From contig NZ_CP089293.1 of the NCBI RefSeq assembly GCF_021919345.1, forward strand, positions 682,001 to 746,000: DNA of 64,000 nucleotides, given 5' to 3'. The notes under the pieces were generated by a model. That model did not search any database. It was not told the origin of the DNA and saw nothing but the letters and a program-made list of their open reading frames with translations. Within the stretch, counting starts at the first letter, position 1, and the number at the start of each line of letters is the position of its first letter. Shown here piece after piece: positions 42,251-50,940 of the stretch. Position numbers and translations under genes: made by a program. This stretch comes from Paenarthrobacter nicotinovorans. GTDB taxonomy: Bacteria > Actinomycetota > Actinomycetes > Actinomycetales > Micrococcaceae.

Positions 42251-43309
42251 TTACTGTGCCCTGGCCTGCGGCAGCTCAATGCTGTGGGGACGGTGGGCGG
42301 ACTTCTTCCCGCGCAGGACGACGCGTAACCCTGCGGCCACCCGGGCGGCCGATCCCGTCAGAACCAGCGCGGTCAGGGCGCCCGGCAATAAACCGAGGGG
42401 ATTGGACGTCAGCAGGACCACAACGACGAAGATCGCAGCCCACCCCAGGGCGCGAAGTACTCTGCCGGGAATACCGCTTCCCGTTTCCGCCACCGCACCG
42501 AGCTCCCTCCTAAGCTCACGGACGGGGACCCGTCCCCGGGCGAGGTCGCGCATCAACCGCGCCATACCGCGCAGATCGGCAAAGGCTGTCCGTACGACGT
42601 CGACGCTTGAGTTGGGATCGTCAGTCCAGTCCACGGGGACCTCGTGGACGCGCAAACCGCAGAGCTCGGCGTCGATCATGAGTTCAGTGTCAAAGAACCA
42701 GCGGTCGTCTTTGATGTAGGGGAGGAGCTTGCGTGCGGCGTCGGCCCGGATGGCTTTGAAAGCGCACTGGGCATCGGAGACGTGGGCGCCCATGAGGGTC
42801 CGCAGCAGGGCGTTGTAGCTGCGGGAAATGATCTGCCGCTGCGGGCTCAGGTTCGTGTGCGAGGCCGGTGACAGCCGGGTGCCGACAGCGACATCCGAGT
42901 GCCCGGAGAGCAGCGGGGCCAGCAAGGGTGCCAAAGCGGAAAGGTCCGCCGGCAGCTCGGCTTCCATGTAGGCCAGAATGGGCGACGGCGAGTTTTGCCA
43001 GACCTGGCGGAGCGCGTTCCCACGGCCTCTGTCCTGGAAACGGACGACGAGAAGTTCGGGCAGTTCCCGGGCCAGGCGCTCGGCTACCCGAAGCGTACCG
43101 TCCGTACTGGCGTTGTCGGCAACAGTGATCCGGAACGCGTGCGGCAGTGACTCCATGAGGTGGCCGTGCAACCGGCGGAGGTTCGTCTCGAGCCGCGCTT
43201 CCTCGTTGCAGACGGGCACGGTGAGGTCCAGGACAGGAACCCGGGCGGGGACGCCCGCGCCCGGGTCCTGCGGGTGGTGGACTACGGTCCCTGGATCCGT
43301 GATGGTCAT
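42251..43309 (-). CDS. GT2 family glycosyltransferase (dolichyl-phosphate mannose synthase-like) with altered DXD
   Basis: The 352-residue protein has DLTVPVCNEEARLETNLRRLHGHL, DNASTDGT and QDRGRGNALRQVW, all typical of DPM1-type glycosyltransferases. The metal motif expected as MDVDLSTDL reads MEAELPADL, so the two aspartates are Glu and the middle Val is Ala. A C-terminal pair of hydrophobic helices (AAIFVVVVLLTSNPLGLLPGALTALVL) anchors it in the membrane. It would transfer a sugar from a nucleotide to polyprenyl phosphate; the altered motif may change metal use or activity. The basic tail ends RPHSIELPQARAQ. Confidence 0.8.
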   Translation of the reverse strand: MTITDPGTVVHHPQDPGAGVPARVPVLDLTVPVCNEEARLETNLRRLHGHLMESLPHAFRITVADNASTDGTLRVAERLARELPELLVVRFQDRGRGNALRQVWQNSPSPILAYMEAELPADLSALAPLLAPLLSGHSDVAVGTRLSPASHTNLSPQRQIISRSYNALLRTLMGAHVSDAQCAFKAIRADAARKLLPYIKDDRWFFDTELMIDAELCGLRVHEVPVDWTDDPNSSVDVVRTAFADLRGMARLMRDLARGRVPVRELRRELGAVAETGSGIPGRVLRALGWAAIFVVVVLLTSNPLGLLPGALTALVLTGSAARVAAGLRVVLRGKKSAHRPHSIELPQARAQ

Positions 43310-43401
43310 GGATCCAGAATGAAGGATCAGATTATGAACCCTTTAGGCGGAAGCTGTGACACTACTGTGAGCCCCGGCAAGCACCTGTGAAAACGAAAGA
43401 A

Positions 43402-43465
43402 GCCGCCCCGGTTCCCGCCATCCGCTCCAGTAAGAACTGAGGCAAACGGCGGAAGCCGGGGCGGC
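43402..43465 (-). terminator. Terminator hairpin after the SLT-domain gene
   Basis: GCCGCCCCGG at 43402-43411 and CCGGGGCGGC at 43456-43465 form a perfect 10-bp GC-rich stem, extended by partial pairing of the flanks (TTCCCGCC and GGCGGAAG). It lies 17 bases past the stop of the minus-strand gene ending at 43482. Confidence 0.6.
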
Positions 43466-43481
43466 AATCAAACAGCTTGGC

Positions 43482-44339
43482 TTAGTACCAGTTGTTGGCC
43501 AAGTGGAAGGCCAGGGCAGCTGACGGGGATCCGTAGCGTTCCTTGATGTAGTTCAGGCCCCACTTGATCTGGGTCTGGTAGTTGGTCTGCCAGTCAGCGC
43601 CGGCAGAAGCCATCTTGCCGGCCGGAAGGGACTGGACAATGCCGTAGGCGCCGCTGGAGGCGTTGGTGGCAGTGGTCTTCCAGTTGGATTCCTTCTCCCA
43701 CAGCGTGTTCAGTGCCGTCATTTCGGCGGCGCTCCAGCCGTAGCTGCCCAGAATGCTGGCGGCGTAGGCCTTGGCAGCAGCGGGGTCATCCACAGCCTTG
43801 GGAGCAGCTGCGGCGGCTGCGGCTTCTGCGGCGGCGGCAGCAGCGGCGTCGGCTGCCTGCTTTGCGGCAGCGTCAGCGGCGGCCTTTTCTGCGGCAGCCT
43901 TTTCTGCGGCGGCCTGGTCGGCTGCTGCTTGCGCGGCGGCCGCCTGATCTGCAGCGGCTTTATCGGCGGCGGCTTTGTCAGCTGCGGCCTTGTCGGCGGC
44001 GGCTTTGTCAGCTGCGGCCTTGTCGGCGGCAGCCTTCTCAGCTGCGGCCTTCTTGGCTGCTGCGGCTTCCTCAGCGGCCTTGTTGTTGCTGGCCTCGGCG
44101 GCGGTCCGGGCTTCGGCCACGCGGCTTGCCTCAGGGAGAGTAAGAGCTGCGTTGGCGGCGGTTCCGAGCGATGCAACGCCCAGTGCAGCGGCGATAACGC
44201 CGGCTACTACGGACATGCGTGCACCGGACTTGCCGTCACGGGCTGCCTTCTTGAGGACTGACTGCGACTTGGTCGACGGGTTGTCGTTATGGTCGCGGTG
44301 ACGCGCGGAAGGGCGCGTCTGATCGTTGAATTCAGACAT
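43482..44339 (-). CDS. Secreted SLT/lytic-transglycosylase-like protein with Ala-rich linker
   Basis: The 285-residue protein has a polar N-terminus, an internal signal/transmembrane segment (about 42-64: MSVVAGVIAAALGVASLGTAANA), then about 110 residues of Ala/Lys/Asp/Gln repeats of the form AADKA that should form a long helix, and a C-terminal SLT-like domain (about 195-285: YGWSAAEMTALNTLWEKESNWKT, YGIVQSLPAGKMASAGADW, WGLNYIKERYGSPSAALAFHLANNWY). The Glu of WEKESNW is the probable catalytic residue. It should cleave peptidoglycan glycan strands, or remodel the wall. Expression is very probably set by the c-di-AMP riboswitch directly upstream. GAGAGG precedes the ATG. Confidence 0.85.
   Translation of the reverse strand: MSEFNDQTRPSARHRDHNDNPSTKSQSVLKKAARDGKSGARMSVVAGVIAAALGVASLGTAANAALTLPEASRVAEARTAAEASNNKAAEEAAAAKKAAAEKAAADKAAADKAAADKAAADKAAADKAAADQAAAAQAAADQAAAEKAAAEKAAADAAAKQAADAAAAAAAEAAAAAAAPKAVDDPAAAKAYAASILGSYGWSAAEMTALNTLWEKESNWKTTATNASSGAYGIVQSLPAGKMASAGADWQTNYQTQIKWGLNYIKERYGSPSAALAFHLANNWY
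43936..44055 (-). repeat. Tandem ~30-bp repeat encoding AADKA-type pentapeptides
   Basis: Two exact or nearly exact 30-bp units are seen at 43981-44010 and 44011-44040, with degenerate copies on both sides. Each encodes two AADKA pentapeptides in the linker of the SLT protein. Copy number of such repeats can change by slippage. Confidence 0.7.
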
Positions 44340-44354
44340 GTGTGATTACCTCTC

Positions 44355-44490
44355 AGCGCCTGCGGAGTTAGCTGTCGGGTTCGGATGAGGTCATCCGGCC
44401 GCGCATCACGCTGCGGCTTCACCCCAAGGGCCGGCAATAAATGCCTGGGCCCGGAGACTCTGGGTCCCCCGTCTCTGCCTCGGAGAAAGT
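44355..44490 (-). promoter_or_regulatory. c-di-AMP riboswitch (ydaO-yuaA type)
   Basis: Read on the minus strand, the 5' UTR of the SLT gene contains GGGGGACCCA (44461-44470), GGGGTGAAG (44417-44425) and CGAACCCGACAGCTAAC (44367-44383) in the correct order and spacing, followed by a closing segment AGGCGCTGAGAG just before the Shine-Dalgarno. These are the invariant blocks of the ydaO element, known upstream of cell-wall hydrolase genes in actinobacteria, where c-di-AMP normally switches expression off. Exact boundaries of P1 are approximate. Confidence 0.92.
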
Positions 44491-44638
44491 ACGGACTCCG
44501 GGAAGTGGCAGAGCTCGGCGCATCCCGGATGTGGGCCAGTTGGGGCGACCCACCCTTTCGACGGTACAGGAGGTTTCTGCTGAAGTCACATTTAGGTAAC
44601 AGAGATCACGACGACGGTGAGTCGCCTTGCCGGGATCG

Positions 44639-46138
44639 TTACAGTTGTCCGCCGCTCACGGTTGGAAGCCTCACGGCGAACTCCGTACGACCCGGACGGG
44701 AGGTCACTTCGACGCTTCCACCATGCGCTTCAACTATGGATTCCACGATCGACAGGCCCAGCCCCGACGTCCCTTCAGACCCCGACCGCGCTGCGTCGGC
44801 CCGGGCAAAGCGGGAGAAGATCCGGCCTTGGAAATCGTCCGGAATGCCGGGCCCGTTGTCCGTCACGGTCACCACTGCACTGCCGTCGGCCGAGAGCATC
44901 ACGCCGGTGACAACCGTAGTTCCGGGATCTGTGTGCTTCCTGGCGTTCGAGAGCAGATTGGCCAGCACCTGGTGGAGCTGCGTGGCATCGCCGCGGACGG
45001 TGATGGGTTCATCGGGCAACGAGAGCTGCCAAATGTGGTCCGGGGCCATGACCTTCTCGTCGCTCACTGTCTCAACCACAAGCTGGGTCAGGTCCACATC
45101 GGTGACCTTGACCGGTTGGCCTTCATCCAGCCGTGCAAGCAACAGGAGGTCCTCCACCAGCGTGGTCATGCGCTCGGACTGGCTTTGGACCCTGGCCAGC
45201 GACTTCCTGCCGTCGTCCGTGAAGTTTTCGGTCATCCGCAGCAACTCGGTGTAGCCGCGGATGGCGGTCAGCGGCGTACGCAGTTCATGCGAGGCGTCGG
45301 CGACGAACTGCCGCACCTTGGTTTCGCTTTCCTGCCGGGCCTCCAGCGCGCTGGATACGTTGTTCAGCATCTGATTCAGGGCGTAGCCGACGCTCCCTAC
45401 TTCAGTGCCGGGATGGGAGGCCGACGCCGGGACCCGCACCGCAAGTGCCACCTCGCCGGCGTCGAGAGGGAGGCGTGAAACCTTGGTGGCGACTTCGGAG
45501 AGCTGCTCAAGCGGCCGCATGGTTCGCCGGATAATCACCGTGCCAACCAGGCCGATCACCACCAGGCCACCCAGCGATACCAGCACCATGGTCCAGACCA
45601 GGGACGCCTCGGCGGTCTGCTTGTCCGCCAGCGGCAGACCCGTCACGATCACGTCGTCGTAGTTTGTTGTCACGGCCACCAGACGGTAGTCGCCGTTGGA
45701 CAGGGAACGGTCCACAGGGCGGCTGTCCCGGGGGAGTGTCAGAAGTACCTGCTCGTCAGCGTCCGAAAGGGAGACCCTCTTGCCCTGGGCGTCGATCAGG
45801 CCTGAACTCCGAACAGTTGATCCGTCGATCCGGGCGTTCAGCGTCCCGGCGGCCTGGCCGCGGGCCTCCAGCGGATCCGGCCTCCCGGACGGTGCGTTCG
45901 GAAAGCTCGACGGCGGCCTGCCGAACTCGTTCGCGCGGCTGGAGGCCTGTTGAAGCTGCTGGTCCAGTTGCTTGTTGAACACCGCGTCCATGGAAGCGTA
46001 GCTGACGATTCCGACGGCGCTGCAGATTGCTACCAGCAAGGCCATGGCTACCAGCACCAGGCGGGTGCGCAAATGCCAGGTGGAGGGATTGAGCCAGCTG
46101 CGCCGGGAGCTCCTGGCAACTCCTGAAAGGGTGCCCAA
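44639..46138 (-). CDS. Sensor histidine kinase (two-component system)
   Basis: The 499-residue membrane kinase has two transmembrane segments (about 28-50 and 183-207), an extracytoplasmic sensor region between them, a HAMP-like linker (RRTMRPLEQLSEVATKV), the phospho-accepting His in FVADASHELRTPLTAIRGYTELLR, and a full HATPase with NLLSNARKHT, DNGPGIP and GTSGLGLSIVESIVEAHGG. The ATPase Asn and G boxes are intact, so it should be active. It is encoded 3 bases after the OmpR-type regulator's stop and forms a canonical pair. The stimulus is unknown; proximity to the SLT gene suggests an envelope role. Confidence 0.92.
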   Translation of the reverse strand: MGTLSGVARSSRRSWLNPSTWHLRTRLVLVAMALLVAICSAVGIVSYASMDAVFNKQLDQQLQQASSRANEFGRPPSSFPNAPSGRPDPLEARGQAAGTLNARIDGSTVRSSGLIDAQGKRVSLSDADEQVLLTLPRDSRPVDRSLSNGDYRLVAVTTNYDDVIVTGLPLADKQTAEASLVWTMVLVSLGGLVVIGLVGTVIIRRTMRPLEQLSEVATKVSRLPLDAGEVALAVRVPASASHPGTEVGSVGYALNQMLNNVSSALEARQESETKVRQFVADASHELRTPLTAIRGYTELLRMTENFTDDGRKSLARVQSQSERMTTLVEDLLLLARLDEGQPVKVTDVDLTQLVVETVSDEKVMAPDHIWQLSLPDEPITVRGDATQLHQVLANLLSNARKHTDPGTTVVTGVMLSADGSAVVTVTDNGPGIPDDFQGRIFSRFARADAARSGSEGTSGLGLSIVESIVEAHGGSVEVTSRPGRTEFAVRLPTVSGGQL

Positions 46139-46141
46139 TGC

Positions 46142-46882
46142 CTAGTCCGCGGGTTTGATGACGTAGCCGGCACCACGGATGGTGTGGATCATGGGTGGGT
46201 GGTTCGCCTCGATCTTCTTGCGGAGATACGAAATGTAGAGCTCCACGATGTTGGCCTGGCCGCCGAAGTCGTAGTCCCAGACGCGGTCCAGGATCTGGGC
46301 CTTGCTGACGACGCGCTTGGGATTTTCCATGAGGTAACGCAGTAGTTCGAACTGCGTGGCGGTGAGGGTGATGTCTTCACCGGCCCTGGTCACCTCGCGG
46401 GTATCCACGTTCAAGGTCAGGTCTCCCACCACCAGTTCGGCGGTGTCCATGGCAGCGACGCCGGAACGCTGGACCAGCCGGTGGAGGCGGAGCAGTACTT
46501 CCTCCATGCTGAAGGGCTTGGTGACGTAGTCGTCGCCCCCGGCTGCCAGGCCCACAATGCGGTCCTGGACGGCGTCTTTTGCGGTGAGGAACAGGGCGGG
46601 AACTTCCGGGGCGAAAGCACGGATGCGGTTGAGGGCCTCGACGCCGTCGAATCCGGGCAGCATGACATCGAGCACCAGCACGTCGGGCCGGAATTCTTTG
46701 GCAAGCTTCACCGCCACGGGACCGTCTGCGGCCACAGCTACGGACCAGCCGGCCATGCGGAGGCCCATGCTCATGAGTTCGGCAAGGCTGGGTTCGTCGT
46801 CGACCACCAGTGCACGGATGGGGGACCCGTCAGGATGGGTGAGCTGGGGAAGGTTGTTGGTCATGGAGTGCGAGGAGGCCAT
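46142..46882 (-). CDS. OmpR-family response regulator
   Basis: The 246-residue regulator has a receiver domain (RALVVDDEPSLAELM, phosphorylated Asp in VLVLDVMLPGFDG, K in YVTKPFS) and a winged-helix effector domain (about 150-246: ELVVGDLTLNVDTREVTRAGEDITLTATQFELLRYLMENPKRVVSK). It pairs with the histidine kinase 3 bases downstream. A second ATG seven codons later (MTNNLPQ) is an alternative start. Upstream lies an unusually long non-coding region, so the promoter may be far from the gene. Confidence 0.94.
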   Translation of the reverse strand: MASSHSMTNNLPQLTHPDGSPIRALVVDDEPSLAELMSMGLRMAGWSVAVAADGPVAVKLAKEFRPDVLVLDVMLPGFDGVEALNRIRAFAPEVPALFLTAKDAVQDRIVGLAAGGDDYVTKPFSMEEVLLRLHRLVQRSGVAAMDTAELVVGDLTLNVDTREVTRAGEDITLTATQFELLRYLMENPKRVVSKAQILDRVWDYDFGGQANIVELYISYLRKKIEANHPPMIHTIRGAGYVIKPAD

Positions 46883-47543
46883 GGGACAACTCTCTGTTCT
46901 GCTGGTTTGCCAGCGCTTTGCCGGTCCTGTGAAGACGCTGTGAACTCAACACTAGCGAGGTGGGACCCGGCCCGGGGTGGCACTTGGTCCTGAAACGGAG
47001 GACGATTTCGCCGTCTCTACCAGATTCCGGACAAAAAATTCGAGAAGTTGCCGGCCGACGATTGGACAACAAGTGTTTCAGAACGTGAGATTCCGAATCA
47101 GCTGCGATCGCGAACACGAGAGTGCGAATCATGCCCGATCAGCCGAAGAAAATTCACTGGAAGGCTAATATTTCTTCCTCGCAACGAATGAAATGGCGTT
47201 CATTTTAGGGGTCCACGGAATTGTGATTTGCAGCACAATAGACCTCTACGTCTCAAAATGTGGACGGTTCGGCGCTTTGTTACTTGCGTGTTGCCATTGT
47301 TACGTTGCACACTTCCAATGTGAACAAGAACTCAACAGCACCTGCAGCCGCAGCAACCTGGTCCAGCACACCCGCTGGCCATGATGACCGCTGTTGTCGA
47401 ATGCAAGCCTAACTTTCCACCCCAAGAAGTTTCAGGCATTCGCCCCCTAGCCCAGCGTTGGGCGCCCCTCCCCAAACTCATTGCGGGGACATTCAGCATT
47501 CGAAGCCGCGATGACGGCTATTCACTTTTGAGGTAAGCACTCC
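46883..47543. other. 660-bp intergenic region without a gene
   Basis: This AT-richer stretch separates the divergent response regulator and winged-helix genes. I see no tRNA, riboswitch or convincing coding region; two ~63-residue frames lack family likeness and biased codons. A plausible promoter for the winged-helix gene is TTGTTA (47278-47283) and TACGTT (47301-47306) with a 17-bp spacer, which would leave a ~230-base 5' leader. The leader contains short hairpin-prone segments but no motif I can name. Confidence 0.45.
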
Positions 47544-48410
47544 ATGTCAGTTGCATCTGGATACGTCCACATCTCCGTCCGTAACGCCAACAAGGCCGCG
47601 TCGAACGCAGGGCTCCGCCCCGGTTTCGGCAACCGCCCCGGCTACGCCCCCGCCCAGCAAGGCGCCGGCCAGCAGGCTCCCGGGTACGTGCCGCAGGGCT
47701 ACAACCCCAACTCCTACGGCCAGTTGCGTGCAGTACCTGCCGCCGAGCCGGCACCCATGACTGCGCCCACGCCGGTGATCGCCCAGTCGGACAGGCTGCG
47801 CCCCGTCGCCAACGACAACGTGGCCCGCGGTTTCGTGCTCTACATGGGTATTGACGAAGAGACCGCAGCTGCGGCTGGAACCTCCATTGCCAAGTTGGCC
47901 CAGGAAATCCGTGCCTACGCGCAGTCCTTGGTGACCGGTGCCGAGAGCTACGCGGCAGTGGCCGTCGCTCCCGCCGGGGCACCCGGGTCCGCGCTCGACG
48001 TCGTGCGTTCCACCTTCGGTGACCCCACCGTAGCCTCCCGCCAGCGTGCGGAAGCGGCACGTCCGGCTCCGCAGCAGGAAGCCCGCCCCTCAGGCGTGCT
48101 GATCGATCTTGCCCGTCGCGAAGTGCACCTGGATGGCGAGTCGTTGAACCTGACGTTCAAGGAGTTCGAGCTTCTCAACTACCTCGTCGAAAACGGCACC
48201 CGCACCGTGGGCCGCGACGAGCTGCTGGAAGGCCTGTGGCGCAACGCCGAAGAGGTGCCGAACGAGCGCACCATCGACGTCCACATCCGCCGCCTCCGCT
48301 CCAAGCTGGGCCGCCTGGCGAACACCGTGCGTACCGTCCGTGGACAGGGTTACCGCTTCTACGAGCACCCCGAGGTCATCGTCTGGGCCGCTCCGGAATA
48401 CTCGATCTAA
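47544..48410 (+). CDS. Winged-helix transcriptional regulator without receiver domain
   Basis: The 288-residue protein ends in an OmpR/PhoB-type winged helix (about 190-275: VLIDLARREVHLDGESLNLTFKEFELLNYLVENGTRTVGRDELLEGLW, then TIDVHIRRLRSKLGRLANTVRTVRGQGYRF). There is no receiver domain. Residues 1-75 are disordered and rich in Gly, Pro, Gln, Asn and Tyr, and residues 95-150 form a small unassigned domain with RGFVLYMGIDEETAAAAG. GAGG precedes the ATG by nine bases. It would bind DNA like a response regulator but be controlled by something other than phosphorylation. The long leader suggests post-transcriptional or complex control. A terminator follows. Confidence 0.85.
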   Translation: MSVASGYVHISVRNANKAASNAGLRPGFGNRPGYAPAQQGAGQQAPGYVPQGYNPNSYGQLRAVPAAEPAPMTAPTPVIAQSDRLRPVANDNVARGFVLYMGIDEETAAAAGTSIAKLAQEIRAYAQSLVTGAESYAAVAVAPAGAPGSALDVVRSTFGDPTVASRQRAEAARPAPQQEARPSGVLIDLARREVHLDGESLNLTFKEFELLNYLVENGTRTVGRDELLEGLWRNAEEVPNERTIDVHIRRLRSKLGRLANTVRTVRGQGYRFYEHPEVIVWAAPEYSI

Positions 48411-48420
48411 TCTTTTGACT

Positions 48421-48456
48421 GCGAAAGCGTCCGCCCTCCAGGGCGGGCGCTTTCGC
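48421..48456 (+). terminator. Strong terminator after the winged-helix gene
   Basis: A 16-bp stem (GCGAAAGCGTCCGCCC, one G-U pair) with a TCCA loop is found 10 bases after the stop. It should terminate transcription efficiently, though no T tract follows. Confidence 0.7.
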
Positions 48457-48513
48457 GTTGTCCGGCCAGTGAGCATTGGCCTCCACGGTCAAGGGGAGGG
48501 ATAGGGTTGATCT

Positions 48514-49038
48514 ATGAGTGACCATCACATCAAGCGGCTTGTGATCATGCGCCATGCCAAGGCCGACTGGCCCACGGGTGTGCCGGATCATGAGCGTCCA
48601 CTGGAGGAACGCGGACACCGCGAGGCGCCGCTGGCCGGCAAGTGGTTGCTCGAAAACGGTGTTGTTCCGGACTTCATCCTCTGTTCCTCGGCCCTGAGGA
48701 CGCGCCAGACCTGTACCTGGGTGTGCGACGAGCTCGGGGAGAAGGCGCCCACGCCCAAACTTGAGGACGGCCTGTATTCCGCCTCGGCCAACCGCATGCT
48801 GACGGTCATCAACCACGTGCCGGACACGGTGACAACGCTCATGGTTATCTCGCACATGCCGGGGGTGCAGGATCTTGCCATGCACCTGGCCTCCCGGGAT
48901 TCGGATCACGACGCCTACATGGAGGCCGCCACCCGCTACCCAACCAGCGCGTTGACGGTCATGGAAACGGAAAAGTCCTGGGCTGAGCTCGACGGGCAGG
49001 ATGCGCGGCTGACGCACTTCACGGTGCCCCGCCACTAG
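48514..49038 (+). CDS. sixA: SixA-type phosphohistidine phosphatase
   Basis: The 174-residue histidine phosphatase has LVIMRHAKADWP at the start (RHG-like motif with catalytic His14), a second arginine in SALRTRQTC, and the terminal histidine in VISHMPGVQDL. SixA dephosphorylates phosphohistidine residues of signalling proteins such as HPt domains or PTS components. Its proximity to a histidine kinase suggests a role in signal turnover, but that is only inference. It is monocistronic and convergent with the LysR gene. Confidence 0.85.
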   Translation: MSDHHIKRLVIMRHAKADWPTGVPDHERPLEERGHREAPLAGKWLLENGVVPDFILCSSALRTRQTCTWVCDELGEKAPTPKLEDGLYSASANRMLTVINHVPDTVTTLMVISHMPGVQDLAMHLASRDSDHDAYMEAATRYPTSALTVMETEKSWAELDGQDARLTHFTVPRH

Positions 49039-49044
49039 CTGCTG

Positions 49045-49956
49045 CTATGCGGTCAACTCCTCCGCGGCCACTTCACGCAGCAGGCGGACAACGTGCCGGA
49101 TGTTGGGGCTGGCAGTCATGGTCTTCCTGTACACGATTCCCACGGATCGCTGCTGGGCAGGCCTGACCACGGGAATGGCCACCACGCCGGGCGGCAGGGT
49201 AGGCCTGCCCAGGCGGGGGACCAGCGCAATCGCCACCCCCTGTTCGACCATGGCGATGTGGGTAGAGAAATCGGGATCGTAAACGCGAATGTCCGGGACG
49301 CGGCCCAGTCCGGCGAAGATCTGCAAAAGAGCCTCATTGCAGATGGCTCCTGCCGGGGTGCTGATCCACGTCTCGTCCAGCAGGTCCTCACGCTCGACGG
49401 CGGTACGCGCCGCAAGCGGGTGCGTGCTGTTGACCAGGACATCGGCCTGGTCGACACACAGGTCCTCGTGCACGACGTTATCCGGTATCACCAGCGGAAC
49501 GGAGTTCCAGTTGTGGACCACCGCCAGTTCGGCTTCGCCTGACGCCACGCGCTGCACAGCTTCACGCGGATCCTCCGCCAGGACGGTGATGTCCAGCGCG
49601 GAATGTGCGGCTGCCATTCGTCCGAGGACCGGTCCCACCAGGCCCCGGCAGGCTGTGGAGAAAGCCACCAGCCGCAGCAGCCCTGACGGTTTGGCGGGAT
49701 CGGCCAGGAGGGTTGCCTGGAGTTCCTCAAGTTCGCCCATGATCCGCCGGCCGTACCCTGCCAGCGCCAGCCCCCGCTCAGTCAGCAGCACTCCACGGCC
49801 GTTCCGCTCCAGGACGGCCACGCCTGTCTGCTTCTCCAATTTCTTGATCTGCTGGGAAACCGCTGAGGGGCTGTAGCCCATGACGTCCGAGGCGGCCACT
49901 ACGGAACCGTGCTGTTCCACGGCGACCAATGCGCGCAAAGCCGAGATATCGATCAT
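49045..49956 (-). CDS. LysR family transcriptional regulator
   Basis: The 303-residue protein has an N-terminal helix-turn-helix (ISALRALVAVEQHGSVVAASDVMGYSPSAVSQQIKKLEKQTG) and a periplasmic-binding-protein-like effector domain (about 90-300). It is divergent from the EamA exporter gene with 72 bp between, the classic layout in which LysR activates the exporter when an exported ligand builds up. An inverted repeat TGAAGCA/TGCTTCA at 49956-49962 and 49997-50003 spans the intergenic DNA. Confidence 0.9.
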   Translation of the reverse strand: MIDISALRALVAVEQHGSVVAASDVMGYSPSAVSQQIKKLEKQTGVAVLERNGRGVLLTERGLALAGYGRRIMGELEELQATLLADPAKPSGLLRLVAFSTACRGLVGPVLGRMAAAHSALDITVLAEDPREAVQRVASGEAELAVVHNWNSVPLVIPDNVVHEDLCVDQADVLVNSTHPLAARTAVEREDLLDETWISTPAGAICNEALLQIFAGLGRVPDIRVYDPDFSTHIAMVEQGVAIALVPRLGRPTLPPGVVAIPVVRPAQQRSVGIVYRKTMTASPNIRHVVRLLREVAAEELTA

Positions 49957-50028
49957 GAAGCAAATCTACTTGGTTTGTTGCTGAATTCAACGCTGGTGCT
50001 TCAAGGAAAAGGGCGTCAGAGTGTACTT

Positions 50029-50940
50029 GTGAACCTTCGCCACTCCTTCCTTGCCGTGCTTGTCGCCGTCCTCTGGGGCATCAACTTCGTCGCAATCGAC
50101 CTCGGACTCCACACGAACGGCCGGGACGTCCCGCCGCTGCTCTTCGTGGCCATGCGCTTCCTCCTGGTGGTCTTTCCTTTCATCTTCTTCATCCGGAAAC
50201 CGGACGTCGGCTGGAAGGCGATTATCGGCGTCGGGCTCTTCATGAGTGCCGGGCAGTTCGGTCTGCTGTACCTCGGCATGGCGCTGGGGATGCCTGCAGG
50301 TCTGGCGTCCCTGGTACTGCAGGCGCAGGTGCTGTTTACGGTGCTGCTCGCCGCGCGTTTCCTTGGCGAAAAGCCAAGCCGGAGGCAACTGGTCGGCGTG
50401 GCGCTCGGTATCGCAGGCTTGGCCGTCGTGGCGCTGGGACGCAGTGCCGTGGCGCCCGTGCTGCCGCTCATGATTGTGCTCGCAGCCGCGTTGTCCTGGG
50501 CCGTGGGGAACGTGGTGGCGCGTCATTCCAAAGCTGCATCGGGCCTGGGGCTGGTGGTGTGGTCCGGCGCTGTGGTGCCGCTGCCGTTGGCCGGGTTGTC
50601 GCTGCTGGTGGACGGGCCCGGGGTCGTGTGGGGCACGCTCACGGATCTGCAGCCGGCCACCGTCCTGAGCGCGGTCTACACGGCGGTGTTTGCCTCGTTG
50701 GTGGGTTACGGCATCTGGAACCGGCTGTTGTCGCTGTACCCGAGCTCCGACGTCGTGCCTTTTACGCTGCTGGTTCCGGTGGTGGGCATGACGGCTGCGT
50801 GGCTGGTCCTGAACGAAATTCCCACGCCCGCCGAAGTCATGGGTGGCCTGATCCTGCTACTCGGCGTCGCGACGGCGGTGCTGGGAATCCCAAGGAAGCG
50901 CCCGGACGTTCCCGTTGTGGGGCCCGCTCTGCGCGTCTAA
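50029..50940 (+). CDS. EamA/DMT family exporter
   Basis: The 303-residue protein starts at GTG and has ten hydrophobic segments in two EamA repeats (SFLAVLVAVLWGINFVAIDLGL; AVVPLPLAGLSLLVDGP and GLILLLGVATAVLG). The gene family exports amino acids, nucleosides or other metabolites. AAGGA lies too far upstream to act as a close Shine-Dalgarno, so initiation may be weak or leaderless. It probably responds to the divergent LysR protein. The stop overlaps the terminator hairpin. Confidence 0.88.
   Translation: MNLRHSFLAVLVAVLWGINFVAIDLGLHTNGRDVPPLLFVAMRFLLVVFPFIFFIRKPDVGWKAIIGVGLFMSAGQFGLLYLGMALGMPAGLASLVLQAQVLFTVLLAARFLGEKPSRRQLVGVALGIAGLAVVALGRSAVAPVLPLMIVLAAALSWAVGNVVARHSKAASGLGLVVWSGAVVPLPLAGLSLLVDGPGVVWGTLTDLQPATVLSAVYTAVFASLVGYGIWNRLLSLYPSSDVVPFTLLVPVVGMTAAWLVLNEIPTPAEVMGGLILLLGVATAVLGIPRKRPDVPVVGPALRV

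Noticed and set aside
47193..47384. 63-residue frame in the long intergenic region
   Set aside because: Cys-rich, non-biased codons, no ribosome-binding site and no similarity I can recognise.
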